Below, one piece after another: positions 36,989-48,300 of a stretch of 64,000 bases of DNA; position 1 is the first letter of the stretch; each line of letters starts with the position of its first letter. Below the pieces are notes generated by a model. It had not been told where the DNA came from. It ran no database searches and was given only the letters and a program-made list of their open reading frames with translations. Source of the stretch: Methanosarcina barkeri 3 (lineage in GTDB: Archaea; Halobacteriota; Methanosarcinia; Methanosarcinales; Methanosarcinaceae); assembly GCF_000970305.1 (NCBI RefSeq), contig NZ_CP009517.1, positions 1,054,001 through 1,118,000 of the forward strand, read 5' to 3'. Both the position numbers and the translations under genes were made by a program.

Positions 36989-39562
36989 TTATTTTCTGTT
37001 ATTGGAGAATGCAATAAGAAGAGAAACTACTACATAAAGCGCTTCAAATCCGGGTATGCTTGAGATTTTACTCTTTCCTGCTTCCTGTTCGGTTTTTTGT
37101 TCGGTTTTCTGTTCGGTTTTGTTTTCTGCTGCTGTATTGTTCTTCTCAAGTTTCGAAGTGTTGGTTGAAGGCTTTGTTTCAGCTACTTTTTCTTTCTCTA
37201 CAGCTTTTCCTGTTATTGCAAAGAACGAGAATCCCGGTGTTTCTGCCGTGAAGTACAGATATTTATTGTCTTCTTTTAAGCATTTCGCAGGTAGCTGTGA
37301 CCATTTTTTATCGCTGTACCTGTTTAGAGTAATTGAACTCTGGTCTATCTTCTTATCCTGCAGCCAGGACTTTTCAACCTTGAAGCACACTACAGGGTTT
37401 CCAATATTCTTTTCGCTTGCAAATCCGCTGTTTCCGACCCAGAGGTTGAAGTACTTATAGACCTCGCCCGAGTCCAGTACTGAAGTCAGAGTGGATTTTG
37501 CTTTAAGCTGCTCGGCAATGGTTGTGATCTTGCCTGCGGTCTTCTTTGCATCAAAGCTAACATACACAACACAGGTTGCATTGTTTATAAAATCAAACAC
37601 TACAGGCTTTCCGTTTGTAACCTGTGCCTTTGAAAGTTCCTTGACCTGGACATTAGTTTGAGGTTCAGGGGAGCCACCACCTCCACCGCCACCACTGCCA
37701 CTGCCACTGCTGTGGCCGCCTCCACCATCATCGTCATCGTCGTCTGAACTGCTTTCTTGCGTGACAGTTATCGTAACAGTTTTTGCCACGGAAGTGCCGT
37801 TTTCATTTATCGCAGTTAAGCTAACAGGATAGGTTCCAGGGTTAGTGAACACATAAACAAAGCTTGCATTTGTAGATTCAACAGTTCCATCGTTGCCTAT
37901 ATCCCAGTTCCTTGAGGTTGCATTTTGAGATTTGTCAGTGAACAGGACTGAAAGGGGAGCACAGCCGCTTGTTATATTGGCACTGAAGTCTGCAACAGGA
38001 AGAATTGTAAACCTGGTGACATTTATATTCTGAGTTTTTGAAGAATTTCCGTCCTCATTGCTTACTGTCAGTTTAGCGGTGTAGTTTCCTGGAGTATTAT
38101 ATGTGTGAACCGGATTTTCCTCAGTGGAATCTATCTGTCCGTCACTTTCAAAATCCCAACTCCAAAAAGCTGCATTTTGCGACTGATTAGTGAACAGGAC
38201 TGAAAGGGGAGCATAGCCACTTGTTACATTGGCGCTGAAGTCTGCAACAGGAAGAATTGTAACCTTATTGACAAATATTTCCTGAGTTCTTGAGGCAGTG
38301 CCGTTCTCGTTACTTACTGTAAGCTTAGCAGTGTAATTTCCTGGATTCCGGTATACATAGACAAAGCTTTCACTGGTATTATCTACGGTTCCATCGTTGT
38401 TAATATCCCAGCTTCTTGAAACCGCGTTTTGTGACCAGTCAGTAAATTCAACCTCAAGAGGGGCATAACCGCTGGTTACAGTGGCATTGAAATTTGCAAT
38501 AGGCAGGATTGGTAGTTGCGGATTCGAAATAAGTACAAGAGGCAGATTATCTATAATATTATTTGAACTGTCAATATACGCAGAATCAATAATCCCATCC
38601 TTATCTTCGTCTTTATCGGCTGTTGTTTGGGAAAATCCGGTGCCATCAGGTGTTCCCCAGAAATTGCCTCCTATATATTGTCCACCGACAATGTTTCTTC
38701 CACTTGTTTTTTCTATATTCCAGGTAGTATCTCCTGTGTTAATATTAGCATTGCGAACATTATTAATGTAATTATTATACACACGGTTATTGTGGCAAGC
38801 AGGGCATTCAAAAAGTCCATAGCCTTTATTAAAAGCAACAATATTTCCGGAGATTAAGTTTCTGCTGGAAGAATCTTGATGGATACCTCCACTACCGGTT
38901 TGGCCATTACCGCACTCTTCAACTGTGTTCCCGGAAATATTGTTATCGTTAGATTGAGAAATCCACATTCCATACTGACTATTATTCAAAACAATATTGT
39001 CTAAAATTTTGTTATTGTTTGAAACTATAGAGTCAATACCTCTCATATTCGAATTTACAGTATTGCTTAACAGAGTATTTCCTTCAGAACTGTCGAGGTG
39101 AATTCCAAACATTTTGTTCGAGTTTACTCTATTTCCCAAGATTTTGTTATTACTTGAGCTAATCAGAGATATTCCATATCTATTGTCCGAAAACTCATTA
39201 TCAGTAATTGTGCAGCCACTGCAACTAGCCAGATAGATTCCTGTTTCTCCGGATTCAATCCTGAATCCGCTAATTGTCGTACTACTTGCTGCAACATTGA
39301 AAACACTTGTATTTGGGATAGCTTTAATTATTGTATCTTCAGGATTTCCGGATTCTGATTTTATTATAAGATTTGGCACAGTAACTTTGATATTCTCGTT
39401 ATATATTCCGGGTTTCACGATTATCGTGTCGCCCGAGGCTGCACTATTCACTGCGTTATGTATCGAACTCGTTGAATTAACGGAAATCTCCTTAGCCGCC
39501 GCAATTCCCGAGACTAATGAAAAAATTAGCATGGACATTAGCAGAATGGTTGATTTTTTCAT
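36989..39562 (-). CDS. Large beta-helix/PKD surface protein with PGF-pre-PGF domain and PGF-CTERM tail
   Basis: About 857 aa from ATG 39562, six bases after GGGGA. Order: signal peptide (MKKSTILLMSMLIFSLVSGI), NosD-like beta-helix (to ~370), three PKD domains (each with YAPL/CAPL and W.IN.DGTV/W.F.SDG motifs), a hinge of Asp and Gly-Ser runs (SSDDDDDDGGGGHSSGSGSG), a ~160-residue PGF-pre-PGF domain ending in TPGFSFFAITG, a Lys/Glu/Thr-rich stretch and a terminal SSIPGFEALYVVVSLLIAF. It is a cell-surface protein processed by an archaeosortase-type system. The last ~300 residues are almost identical to the protein at 45388, implying duplication or gene conversion. Confidence 0.9.
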   Translation of the reverse strand: MKKSTILLMSMLIFSLVSGIAAAKEISVNSTSSIHNAVNSAASGDTIIVKPGIYNENIKVTVPNLIIKSESGNPEDTIIKAIPNTSVFNVAASSTTISGFRIESGETGIYLASCSGCTITDNEFSDNRYGISLISSSNNKILGNRVNSNKMFGIHLDSSEGNTLLSNTVNSNMRGIDSIVSNNNKILDNIVLNNSQYGMWISQSNDNNISGNTVEECGNGQTGSGGIHQDSSSRNLISGNIVAFNKGYGLFECPACHNNRVYNNYINNVRNANINTGDTTWNIEKTSGRNIVGGQYIGGNFWGTPDGTGFSQTTADKDEDKDGIIDSAYIDSSNNIIDNLPLVLISNPQLPILPIANFNATVTSGYAPLEVEFTDWSQNAVSRSWDINNDGTVDNTSESFVYVYRNPGNYTAKLTVSNENGTASRTQEIFVNKVTILPVADFSANVTSGYAPLSVLFTNQSQNAAFWSWDFESDGQIDSTEENPVHTYNTPGNYTAKLTVSNEDGNSSKTQNINVTRFTILPVADFSANITSGCAPLSVLFTDKSQNATSRNWDIGNDGTVESTNASFVYVFTNPGTYPVSLTAINENGTSVAKTVTITVTQESSSDDDDDDGGGGHSSGSGSGGGGGGGSPEPQTNVQVKELSKAQVTNGKPVVFDFINNATCVVYVSFDAKKTAGKITTIAEQLKAKSTLTSVLDSGEVYKYFNLWVGNSGFASEKNIGNPVVCFKVEKSWLQDKKIDQSSITLNRYSDKKWSQLPAKCLKEDNKYLYFTAETPGFSFFAITGKAVEKEKVAETKPSTNTSKLEKNNTAAENKTEQKTEQKTEQEAGKSKISSIPGFEALYVVVSLLIAFSNNRK

Positions 39563-39794
39563 TTTCATTCCCCATATAAAAGTAGAACTATGCTGAGACT
39601 TTTTCAATAAATTAGGAGAGATGCCCAAACAATATAAATATATTGATCCAGTAGATATCTTATTAAGTAAAACCATCTTATAAAGTAAAGTAAAATGGGG
39701 AAAATATAGAGTAATATAAAAACTAATACCAATTTCCAAAGTCATTAAGTATCCGGCCAGTGTGCGGCTTTCTGTAGTCATAAAACTCTAGAAA

Positions 39795-39918
39795 GTTTAT
39801 CTGTCCGAGTTTATCTATTCGAGTTTATCTGTCCGAGTTTATCTATCCGAGTTTATCTGTCCGAGTTTATCTATTCGAGTTTATCTGTTCGAGTTTATCT
39901 ATTCGAGTTTACCCATCC
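39795..39918. repeat. 14-bp tandem array (gagtttatctattc)
   Basis: About eight copies alternating gagtttatctgtcc and gagtttatctattc. It lies in the spacer upstream of the large surface-protein gene. Confidence 0.88.
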
Positions 39919-40130
39919 GAAAAGATAACTACAAAACTTAACATTAAGAATTCGGGAAATACCAGAATCTATATAAATTTTTTCTTTATGTGGGGAGTTG
40001 TCCTTCGTTACTTAGTGGATGTATGTTCCTTAAATATTATTTTTAACTTTTACTGCAGTAGTTGTACAATCCACATTCAATAACCGAATACAAATGAATA
40101 TGTGTATTAAGAGTTAGTTTTTGATGCTTC

Positions 40131-42179
40131 TCAAGAGTTGACAGGCAAGGTAAAATAAAAAGTTGAACCTTTGTCTAATTCTGATTCTACCCATATGCAC
40201 CCTCCATGCCTCTCTACAATTTTCTTACAAATTGCAAGCCCTATTCCTGTTCCAGGATATTCCTCTTTTTTATTTAATCGTTTAAATACTTCAAAGATTC
40301 TATTATAGTATTGAGGATCAACTCCGATTCCATTATCCTGCACCGAAAACAACCACTCACTTGCTTTATTTTCTGCAGAAATTCTCTTTGCAGAAATATG
40401 GATTTTTGGTGCCTTTTCACTGTGGAATTTTATTCCGTTAACGATCAGATTTTGAAGCACCTGAGCTAACTGAGTATTATCCACAATTACCTCAGGTAAA
40501 GGGTCATACGAGACGGTAGCTTTATTTTCTTTAATGAACAGCTCCAAATCAGAAAGTACCCGATTCAAAATGACTTCACTATCCGTAGGTTCGGGTTCTC
40601 TTGCTCTTGTAGTCACTCGAGAGAACTCTAAAAGGTCGTTTATCAAATCCTGCATACGGGTAGCTCCGTCAACTGCAAAATAGATGTATTTATCAGCTTT
40701 TTCGTCAAGATTTCCCTGATATTTCCTCTGTAAAAGCTGTAAATAACTTGCTACCATTCTCAGGGGTTCCTGTAAGTCGTGAGATGCTATATAAGCAAAT
40801 TGTTCCAATTCCTCATTTGAGTGGGTAAGTTCTTCCAATTTCAGTCTTAACATCTCTTCTGCTTTCTTTTGCTCAGTAATATCACGAACAATAGCCTGTA
40901 TTTTCTCTGAGCCTCTGGATTCTGCCGGAAGTTTCTGGAGAATTTCCCAAATCCATACTATTTCTCCATTCTTATTTTTTATCCGGTACTCCAGTTCAAT
41001 AGAAGTATCCGGGTTAGACATTGTTTCTTTCATTTTTTCGGAAAGCAAAGGCTGATCTTCAGGCACTAATATTTCTGTCCACTTTACTTTGCGGGAAAGA
41101 AAGTCTTCTTTAGTGTAACCTGTAATCTCCTCTACAGTTCCATCTATAGACATTGGTTCAAAATTTTCGTTTAAGTTAAACCCTATAAGCCCATATATAT
41201 TCTGCACAGGTACCTGATGATCTTTTTCTTTTTCAGATCCAGAAGGTCTACTTCTGGATTCAGGTTTACTTACACCAAGCATATTGTAAATTCGGTCCTG
41301 ATCAACCCTGAGAAAGGTTGTTTCTTGTCTTAACGCTTCTTCGCTCTGTTTAAGCTCCCTGAAGAGAAGAGTATAGGGATGATCAAATCCTGTCTCAATT
41401 ATTGCTTTATAAATCAGGTAAAAAGACAGAATCTTGAAAAAATGCCCCATAAGATTGAAAAACCCGTACACATCTACATAAAGGGTGAAGGCCAGCTCTT
41501 CGAAAATTGTTATCACTATTGATGCTGCAATCAACCTGAAAATACGTTCCTCGAACCTGTCTTTTCTTTTGTAAAGGATAACGAGTGAAAAGAGAAGAAT
41601 AGTACAGATAAAATATTCACTCATTATCTTAAATGGAGTAAGCCCTGAACCTTCTATATAACTATCAGGAAAATTTCTGAAAACAAAGGTTGACAGCAGA
41701 CAGGCAGCTGTGATTCCTGCATACAGGAAAAAAACTTGCCAGAAGAATATTTCCTTTTCTATGGGTTCAACATATTTTTTTTCGATTCCTGGACGAGAGT
41801 CAATTAGAAGCAATGGAGCTACAAGAAGGGAAATACTTTCCATATACCTTGCTGCTATCCATAACTGGGTTGGAAGGTTTGCATCAAACTTAGGAAATAT
41901 TCCCATTCCCTTAAAAGCAAATGTATGCATGAGATCAATACTTGCAACAAAAAAGTAAGCGATCCCCAGAAATAAAAGAGACCGATTCTCAAGTCGTATT
42001 CTTGATTTAAATACTATGAGGAAAACTACATATGCTACAAAAATGCTGAATATTTCTGCCAGGGAATGGAAAAGGAGGTAATTACTGCGGCTAACTACGT
42101 ACAGTACACCAATAATTACTATCCAGAGAATTATTTCATACAATTCTATTATTCCCTTTTTTTCCTTATTCTCTGACAT
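40131..42179 (-). CDS. MASE3-PAS sensor histidine kinase
   Basis: 682 aa. The N-terminal ~260 residues hold seven or eight membrane spans of the MASE3 type (conserved DLMHTFAFKGMGIFP). A PAS domain covers ~330-450 (TVEEITGYTKEDFLSR). HisKA has the phospho-acceptor in IASHDLQEPLRMVASYL at ~470. The HATPase_c has N (VLQNLIVNGIKFHSE), G1 (VQDNGIGVDP) and G2 (PGTGIGLAICKKI) boxes. No receiver domain is attached and no response regulator is adjacent, so it is an orphan kinase. It sits inside the surface-protein cluster, which hints at, but does not show, a role in envelope sensing. Confidence 0.93.
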   Translation of the reverse strand: MSENKEKKGIIELYEIILWIVIIGVLYVVSRSNYLLFHSLAEIFSIFVAYVVFLIVFKSRIRLENRSLLFLGIAYFFVASIDLMHTFAFKGMGIFPKFDANLPTQLWIAARYMESISLLVAPLLLIDSRPGIEKKYVEPIEKEIFFWQVFFLYAGITAACLLSTFVFRNFPDSYIEGSGLTPFKIMSEYFICTILLFSLVILYKRKDRFEERIFRLIAASIVITIFEELAFTLYVDVYGFFNLMGHFFKILSFYLIYKAIIETGFDHPYTLLFRELKQSEEALRQETTFLRVDQDRIYNMLGVSKPESRSRPSGSEKEKDHQVPVQNIYGLIGFNLNENFEPMSIDGTVEEITGYTKEDFLSRKVKWTEILVPEDQPLLSEKMKETMSNPDTSIELEYRIKNKNGEIVWIWEILQKLPAESRGSEKIQAIVRDITEQKKAEEMLRLKLEELTHSNEELEQFAYIASHDLQEPLRMVASYLQLLQRKYQGNLDEKADKYIYFAVDGATRMQDLINDLLEFSRVTTRAREPEPTDSEVILNRVLSDLELFIKENKATVSYDPLPEVIVDNTQLAQVLQNLIVNGIKFHSEKAPKIHISAKRISAENKASEWLFSVQDNGIGVDPQYYNRIFEVFKRLNKKEEYPGTGIGLAICKKIVERHGGCIWVESELDKGSTFYFTLPVNS

Positions 42180-42592
42180 TATTTCCCCTGCTTTTTGTTT
42201 TTTCTGATTTTTCCTGGAAGCTCCAATTTTTTCACAGGGCTTCTTCTGGTCTTTACCTGCTTCCTAGTTGAACTTTTATACTCCAATAAGAAGTCTTAAA
42301 ATTAGTATGAGGGAATAATTGTATAAAAGTTATATATAATTTCTAGATAAAATTCTCGCGAGTCTAACTGAGATTCAAAGTTATTTTTCTGAACTATATA
42401 AATGGTCAATCAGGTCTGATCATAAAATATTCGTGAAACTCTTAAAGAAAAGGATATGTCAAAGCCAGCCCAATAGCAGTTAGTTGAATAAAGCAAAAAT
42501 AGTAAAAATAGGATGAAGGATCAAACCCTCATCCAGAAGGTTTAGCCTGCTGCTTTTATCCTTTGGACTCTACTCAGGCTCATTCAATCAAG

Positions 42593-44671
42593 TTACTCGG
42601 CATCTTTCGTTTCATCGGTGCCAGTGTTTGTTTTACTGTCATCGGACAGATTTGTTGTATTTGTTTCCGACATGTTTACTTCAGTCTCATTTTCGCTCTT
42701 ACTTACCTCAGTCTGATTTTCCATTTTATTAGCTTCTGCCTTATCTGTTTCGTTGGCAGTGGTCTCGGTACCAGTTATTTCAGTACTGGTAGTATTCAAG
42801 TTTACTTGAGGCTTTACAGACTGTTTGGGTTCAGAGCCATTTACAAGAGGCAGGAAGTCCGAGTAATTATTGCCTGGAAGTTTGTACGCAGCATCAGCAA
42901 TTCCATCTCCGTCCGCATCGGTTGCAGTCTGAGAAAATCCGGAGCCATCGGGTTTTGCCCAGAAGTTACCTCCTATAAATGGCCCGCCAACAATATTGGT
43001 GCCAGCAGTTTTTGTCACGTTCAAAACATTTCCTTCACTTCCTCCTTTAATGTCTGAATTAACAACGTTATTAAGGTAATTATCAAAGACGGTATTGCCA
43101 TTACTTGTAGAGCTCATGAAAATGCCTGAGACGCTGTTCATAGCAATGATATTTCTTGAGATAACATTATTCTGGGAAGTACTCAGGTGAATTCCACGGC
43201 CGCTATTGGAAGCTTCATTTCCGGAAACATTATTATCCGTGCAGTACGATAGCAGGACTGCATATTCCCTGTTGTCCAGAACTTTATTGTTCAGGATTTT
43301 ATTACCACTGGACGATATCAGATAAATGCCTCTGCTATTACCTGAAGCTATATTATTTTCAAAGGTATTGACACTGGAATTGGTCAAATAAGCCCCGTGA
43401 CCTCCGTTTGAATTAAAAGTATTGTTTGTAAAGGTATTATCAGTGGAATTTGCCAGCACAATGCCGTGGTTAACGCTTGTACTTACAGTATTATTAAACA
43501 ATGTATTCCACTGCGAACGCATGATATACATTCCATACCTGTTGTTTAAAGCTGTATTGTTTGACACCAGGTTGTAACTCGAATCCCTCAGGCTGATCCC
43601 CCTGCCGCCTTCCTTGAGGCTGTTGTTAACAACAACGGTATTGTTGGATAACTCCAGATCAACTCCTATGGTATTATTTGACAGTACATTTTCACTGACT
43701 GTACAGTTAACAGAGTTTAGTAAAGAAATACCTGAGTTATTATTATTTGAGACCTCATTTCCTGAGATATTGCTGTTCATTCCTGACGAAATCCGGATAC
43801 CGAACGCACTGTTTGAAGCGAGATTATTCAGAACCGTACTTTCACCCGATCTTAAAAGTAAGATAGCCCGAGTGCTGTTGACCGCTGTATTATTTTCAAT
43901 ACTGCTGTTACCTGAATCAGTAAGAGAAATACCATAACCTACGTTTGAATCTGCTGCATTACCTATCAGGGTATTACCGTTTGAATATACTATATGGACA
44001 CCGGAACCGCCATTTGCATTTACGGTATTGTTTTCCAGCCTGGTATTGTTGCAGTTTTCCAGGACAATACCGTGGTTAGAGTTCATATTTGCCTTATTTT
44101 CCGAAATTTTGTTTCCTTCAGAGGCAGTGACATAAATTCCAAACCTCTGGTTTGAGACCTCATTATTTGTGATTACGTTATAGTGTGACCTCTCAATATT
44201 AACAGCTCTCTTACCCTGTTCCACTGTATTGTTAAGGATACTATTGTACATTGAATACTGTACATATATTCCCAGGGCATTATTAACGAGTCTATTATTG
44301 TCTATGGTACAGTTATTGGACCCCGATAGATAGATTCCTGACCTATCCAGTCCAGCTCCCTTGATAGTCAGTCCTGTAATTGTTACTTTATCCGCATCTA
44401 TAGAGAACACATTTGTTGCGTTATCATTGGCCGTAATTACGGTGTCTTCAAAATTTCCAGAACCTGACCTTATTACTATATCGTCTTTCGTTATTACGAC
44501 ATTCTCATTGTAATTTCCTGGACTTACAACTATTTCATCTCCGGCAGTTGCATTATTTACTGCGGATTGTATTGATTCCCCTGGCTGAACCGTGAGCTCA
44601 GCCGCCGTACCTATACTTGAACCAAATGTAAAAATAAGGATAGCTACTGTTAAACTGACAAATCGGTTTAT
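42593..44671 (-). CDS. Beta-helix (NosD-like) surface protein with apparent AUA start
   Basis: About 692 aa when read from ATA 44671. Reading from there yields a proper signal peptide (NRFVSLTVAILIFTFGSSIG, then TAAEL) and the conserved family opening QPGESIQSAVNNATAGDEIV. GGGGGA lies five bases before the ATA, and an in-frame TAA precedes it. No ATG, GTG or TTG occurs in this frame until GTG 44410, which would remove the signal peptide and first helix turns. About twenty beta-helix turns follow. Unlike its neighbours there is no PKD or PGF tail; it ends in a Thr/Asn/Glu-rich tail (SETNTTNLSDDSKTNTGTDE). Probably secreted. Confidence 0.82.
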   Translation of the reverse strand: MNRFVSLTVAILIFTFGSSIGTAAELTVQPGESIQSAVNNATAGDEIVVSPGNYNENVVITKDDIVIRSGSGNFEDTVITANDNATNVFSIDADKVTITGLTIKGAGLDRSGIYLSGSNNCTIDNNRLVNNALGIYVQYSMYNSILNNTVEQGKRAVNIERSHYNVITNNEVSNQRFGIYVTASEGNKISENKANMNSNHGIVLENCNNTRLENNTVNANGGSGVHIVYSNGNTLIGNAADSNVGYGISLTDSGNSSIENNTAVNSTRAILLLRSGESTVLNNLASNSAFGIRISSGMNSNISGNEVSNNNNSGISLLNSVNCTVSENVLSNNTIGVDLELSNNTVVVNNSLKEGGRGISLRDSSYNLVSNNTALNNRYGMYIMRSQWNTLFNNTVSTSVNHGIVLANSTDNTFTNNTFNSNGGHGAYLTNSSVNTFENNIASGNSRGIYLISSSGNKILNNKVLDNREYAVLLSYCTDNNVSGNEASNSGRGIHLSTSQNNVISRNIIAMNSVSGIFMSSTSNGNTVFDNYLNNVVNSDIKGGSEGNVLNVTKTAGTNIVGGPFIGGNFWAKPDGSGFSQTATDADGDGIADAAYKLPGNNYSDFLPLVNGSEPKQSVKPQVNLNTTSTEITGTETTANETDKAEANKMENQTEVSKSENETEVNMSETNTTNLSDDSKTNTGTDETKDAE

Positions 44672-44676
44672 TTAAA

Positions 44677-44682
44677 TCCCCC
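44677..44682 (-). promoter_or_regulatory. Shine-Dalgarno pointing to AUA 44671
   Basis: GGGGGA on the minus strand, five bases before the ATA codon. No other in-frame codon nearby is a usual initiator. Confidence 0.65.
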
Positions 44683-44949
44683 ACTTTTTATGTAGATTAT
44701 TATTTAATTTTTTATTAATACCTGAGATTTTAAACATTAATCCATATAAATATATTGGATCATGATAATATCAAAATAAAGAAATAAAATTATATGGTAA
44801 AATTCGATTAATATTAGACTTAAGATACAAATCAGAAGCTTTTTCTTTTCTTACTTTCCTGATCGATTTTCTATGCAATCTGGTAGATTATCTGCTTCTA
44901 CGTAAAAAATAAACTGATGAGTGAAGGAGAACGGCCAAACTCAATGAAC

Positions 44950-45215
44950 CAAAAAAGAAAATAAAGAAATAAGGAAAAAAAGAAAAAAAGAGAAAATAAA
45001 GAGGGGAAAAGAAAAGAGAAAATAAAGAGGAGAAAAGAAAAATGGAGAAATAAAGAGAGGAAAAGAAAAAAGAGAAAATAAAGAGGGGAAAAGAAAAGAG
45101 AAAATAAAGAGGAGAAAAGAAAAATGGAGAAATAAAGAGGAGAAAAGAAAAATGGAGAAATAAAGAGGAGAAAAGAAAAATGGAGAAATAAGGAAAGGAA
45201 AAAAGAAGAATGAAG
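44950..45215. repeat. Purine-only tract
   Basis: About 260 bases with almost no pyrimidine except isolated T, made of repeats such as gaggagaaaagaaaaatgga and gaaataaa. Such a strand-asymmetric tract can form triplex or other non-B DNA. It lies downstream of the large surface-protein gene 45388-48528. The rest of 44672-45387 has no supported gene. Confidence 0.85.
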
Positions 45216-45387
45216 GTTTAATACCTTCATCCTGTTTTTTTCCTCTATTTAATTTTTATATTCTAGTTTTTGCTCTATTTATCTTTTTTGTATTTACCCT
45301 TGTTTTAATTTTCGTTTTTAGTGTTTATTTCATCTCTTGGTCTTTACGTCATCTTTTGACCTTTGTTTCTCTTTTTTAACTGCCCTT

Positions 45388-48300
45388 TTATTTTCTTTTA
45401 TGCAGGAGTACCATGAAAAGGCAAACTACTACATAAAGCGCTTCAAATCCGGGTATGCTTGAGATTTTACTCTTTCCTGCTTCCTGTTCGGTTTTTTGTT
45501 CGGCTTTTTGTTCGGTTTTGTTTTCTGCTGCTGTATTGTTCTTCTCAAGTTTTGAAGTGTTGGTTGAAGGCTTTGTTTCAGCTACTTTTTCTTTCTCTAC
45601 AGCTTTTCCTGTTATTGCAAAGAACGAGAATCCCGGTGTTTCTGCCGTGAAGTACAGATACCCATTGTCTTCTTTTAAGCATTTCACAGGCAGCTGTGAC
45701 CATTTTTTGTCGCTGTACCTGTTGAGTGTAATTGAATTCTGGTTGATCTTCTTATCCTGCAGCCAGGTTTTTTCAACCTTGAAGCACACTACAGGGTTTC
45801 CAATGTTCTTTTCGCTTGCAAATCCGCTGTTTCCGACCCAGAGGTTGAAGTATTTATAGACCTCACCCGAGTCCAGTACTGAAGTCAGAGTGGATTTTGC
45901 TTTGAGCTGCTCGGCAATGGTTGTGATCTTACCTGCGGTCTTCTTTGCATCAAAGCTAACATACACAACACAGGTTGCATTGTTTGTAAAATCAAATACT
46001 ACAGGCTTTCCGTTTGTAACCTGTGCCTTTGAAAGTTCCTTGACCTGGACATTAGTTTGAGGTTCAGGGGAGCCACCACCTCCGCCGCCTCCGCCGCTAC
46101 CACTGCCACTGCTGTGGCCGCCTCCGTCATCATCATCGTCGTCGTCTGAACTGCTTTCTTGCGTGACAGTTATTGTAATAGGTTTTGCCACGGAAGTGCC
46201 GTTTTCATTTATTGCAGTTAAGCTAACAGGATAGGTTCCAGGGTTAGTGAACACATAAACAATGCTTGGATCCGTAGACTCTATAGTTCCGTCATTGCCG
46301 ATATCCCATTTTCTTGAGGTTGCGTTTTGTGACAGGTCGGTAAGCAGGACCGAAAGAGGAGCATAGCCGCTTGTTACATTGGCATTGAAGTTTGCAACAG
46401 GAAGAATTTTATATTCCTCTGCAATAATTTGCACATTTGCTGAGGAAGTATCATTTCTATTGCTTGCTGTCAAAGTGACATTATAGGTACCCGGCTTCTC
46501 GTACACATGGACAAAACTCTTATTGGTATTGTCCGGATTTCCATCACCATCAATGTCCCAGCTTATTGAGGTTGCATCCTGTGAACGATCCGTAAATTGA
46601 ACTGAAAGTGGGACAAAACCCTTTGTAGTACTGACATCGAATTTAGCTACAGGCAGCACTACACGTATAAGCGGGTAGTTATCCGTAACATTACCGTTGG
46701 CTGAAACGTAAGGAATATCAATAATACCATCGCTGTCGTTATCAAGATTTATGTCGGAGAAACCCATGAGTGACGGGCTACCCCAGAAATTGCCTCCAAT
46801 ATTCGGACCGCCCATTACATTTTTACCTGAAGTTTTATCAGTGTACCAGATGCTTCTGTTATTCCTAATGTTTGCATTATTAAGGTTATTGAAACAGTTA
46901 TTATAAACGTAGTTGTAGTAGCTTCTGGGACACATGTAGATGCCGTTACCGTTTGAGCTTACATTGTTGCCTGAAATATCGTTGCTTTCAGAGGAACCGA
47001 GGGAGATAGCATCGTTAATATTGTCATGAATTATATTCCGTGAAAGGGTGTTATTGTTGGCAAGTGACAGCATAACTCCAGATTCACCCTCAGAGACTGC
47101 ATTCTGAGAAAGCACGTTTTCAGTTGAGGTTGTCAGGTAAATGCCTATTTTATTGCCCTGCTCTGTATTATTCTGTAGTTTATTTTTGTTACACGAGCCC
47201 ACCAGGCAGATCCCATATGTACTGCTCGAACTTATAATATTGTTGATGATGTTATTCTCACTTGAGTTATCAAGGCGAATACCATCACCGTTGTAACTCA
47301 AAGTATTGTTTGAAAATGTATTTTGCGTGGATACAGAGCCCTGCAAGACAATACCTTTCGAATTTTGGGACGCGACATTGTTAGATATATTATTACCGTT
47401 TGCATTCTCAAGATAAATACCATAATAAGTATTCAAATTCGCTTCATTGTCATTTACAATGTTATTTTTTGTATCATTATGCAGTTGAATACCATTGCCG
47501 CTGTTCGAATTTGCCTTATTACCTGAGAGTGTATTTCCGCTGGATGTATAGGCTACGTAAAAACCTCTTCCATTTTCATTTGCGTTATTGTTTATCACAT
47601 GGTTATTATTGGAATATCTCATAGCTATTCCGTATTCACAGCTTGAAACTGTGTTGCTTTGTACGTAACTATTCGTACAATTATCCAGGAATATACCATG
47701 GTTATTATCTGTTGTAGTGTTACCTGAAACTGTGTTATCTAAAACTGTATTTTCGGAAGAGTACCCCATTTCAATTCCGTTTCCTCCGTTGGAAGAAACA
47801 TTATTATTTTTCAAGTTGTTCTTACTTGATCTTGCTAAATAGATACCCCTAACCCCATTCGAGCTTACAATGTTGCTTTCTAAAGTGTTATTATTGTTTG
47901 TATCTTCCAGCTGTATACCGCTGCCAGAATTATGGCTTACAGTATTTCCTGAGATAGTATTACTACCCTGGGAGTTAAAAATATAAATTCCAGACGTATA
48001 ACCTGAAATATTATTGCCCGAAATAGTGGTTGAATAAGACTGTGTGTTATAAATTCCTGAACCTGTACCAGTAGTAACTAGGTTGTTGCGTATTACAATG
48101 TTTGCGGAAGACCTCAGGTATATTCCCACGCTATTGTTTAAAAATTTATTATTCTCAACGGCGCAGTCCCTGCACATATTCAGATTGATGCCTGAAGAGC
48201 CTCCTCCAGCTCCACTGATCGTAAATCCTATAATTTTTAAATTCGTTCTGGCTCCAATAGAGATAACATCTTTGCCTGTGCTATTGGAAGCAATTGTCGT

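Noticed and set aside
44898-45230. Minus-strand Phe/Leu/Ser-rich frame
   Set aside because: It is the complement of the purine tract; such low-complexity frames arise by chance.
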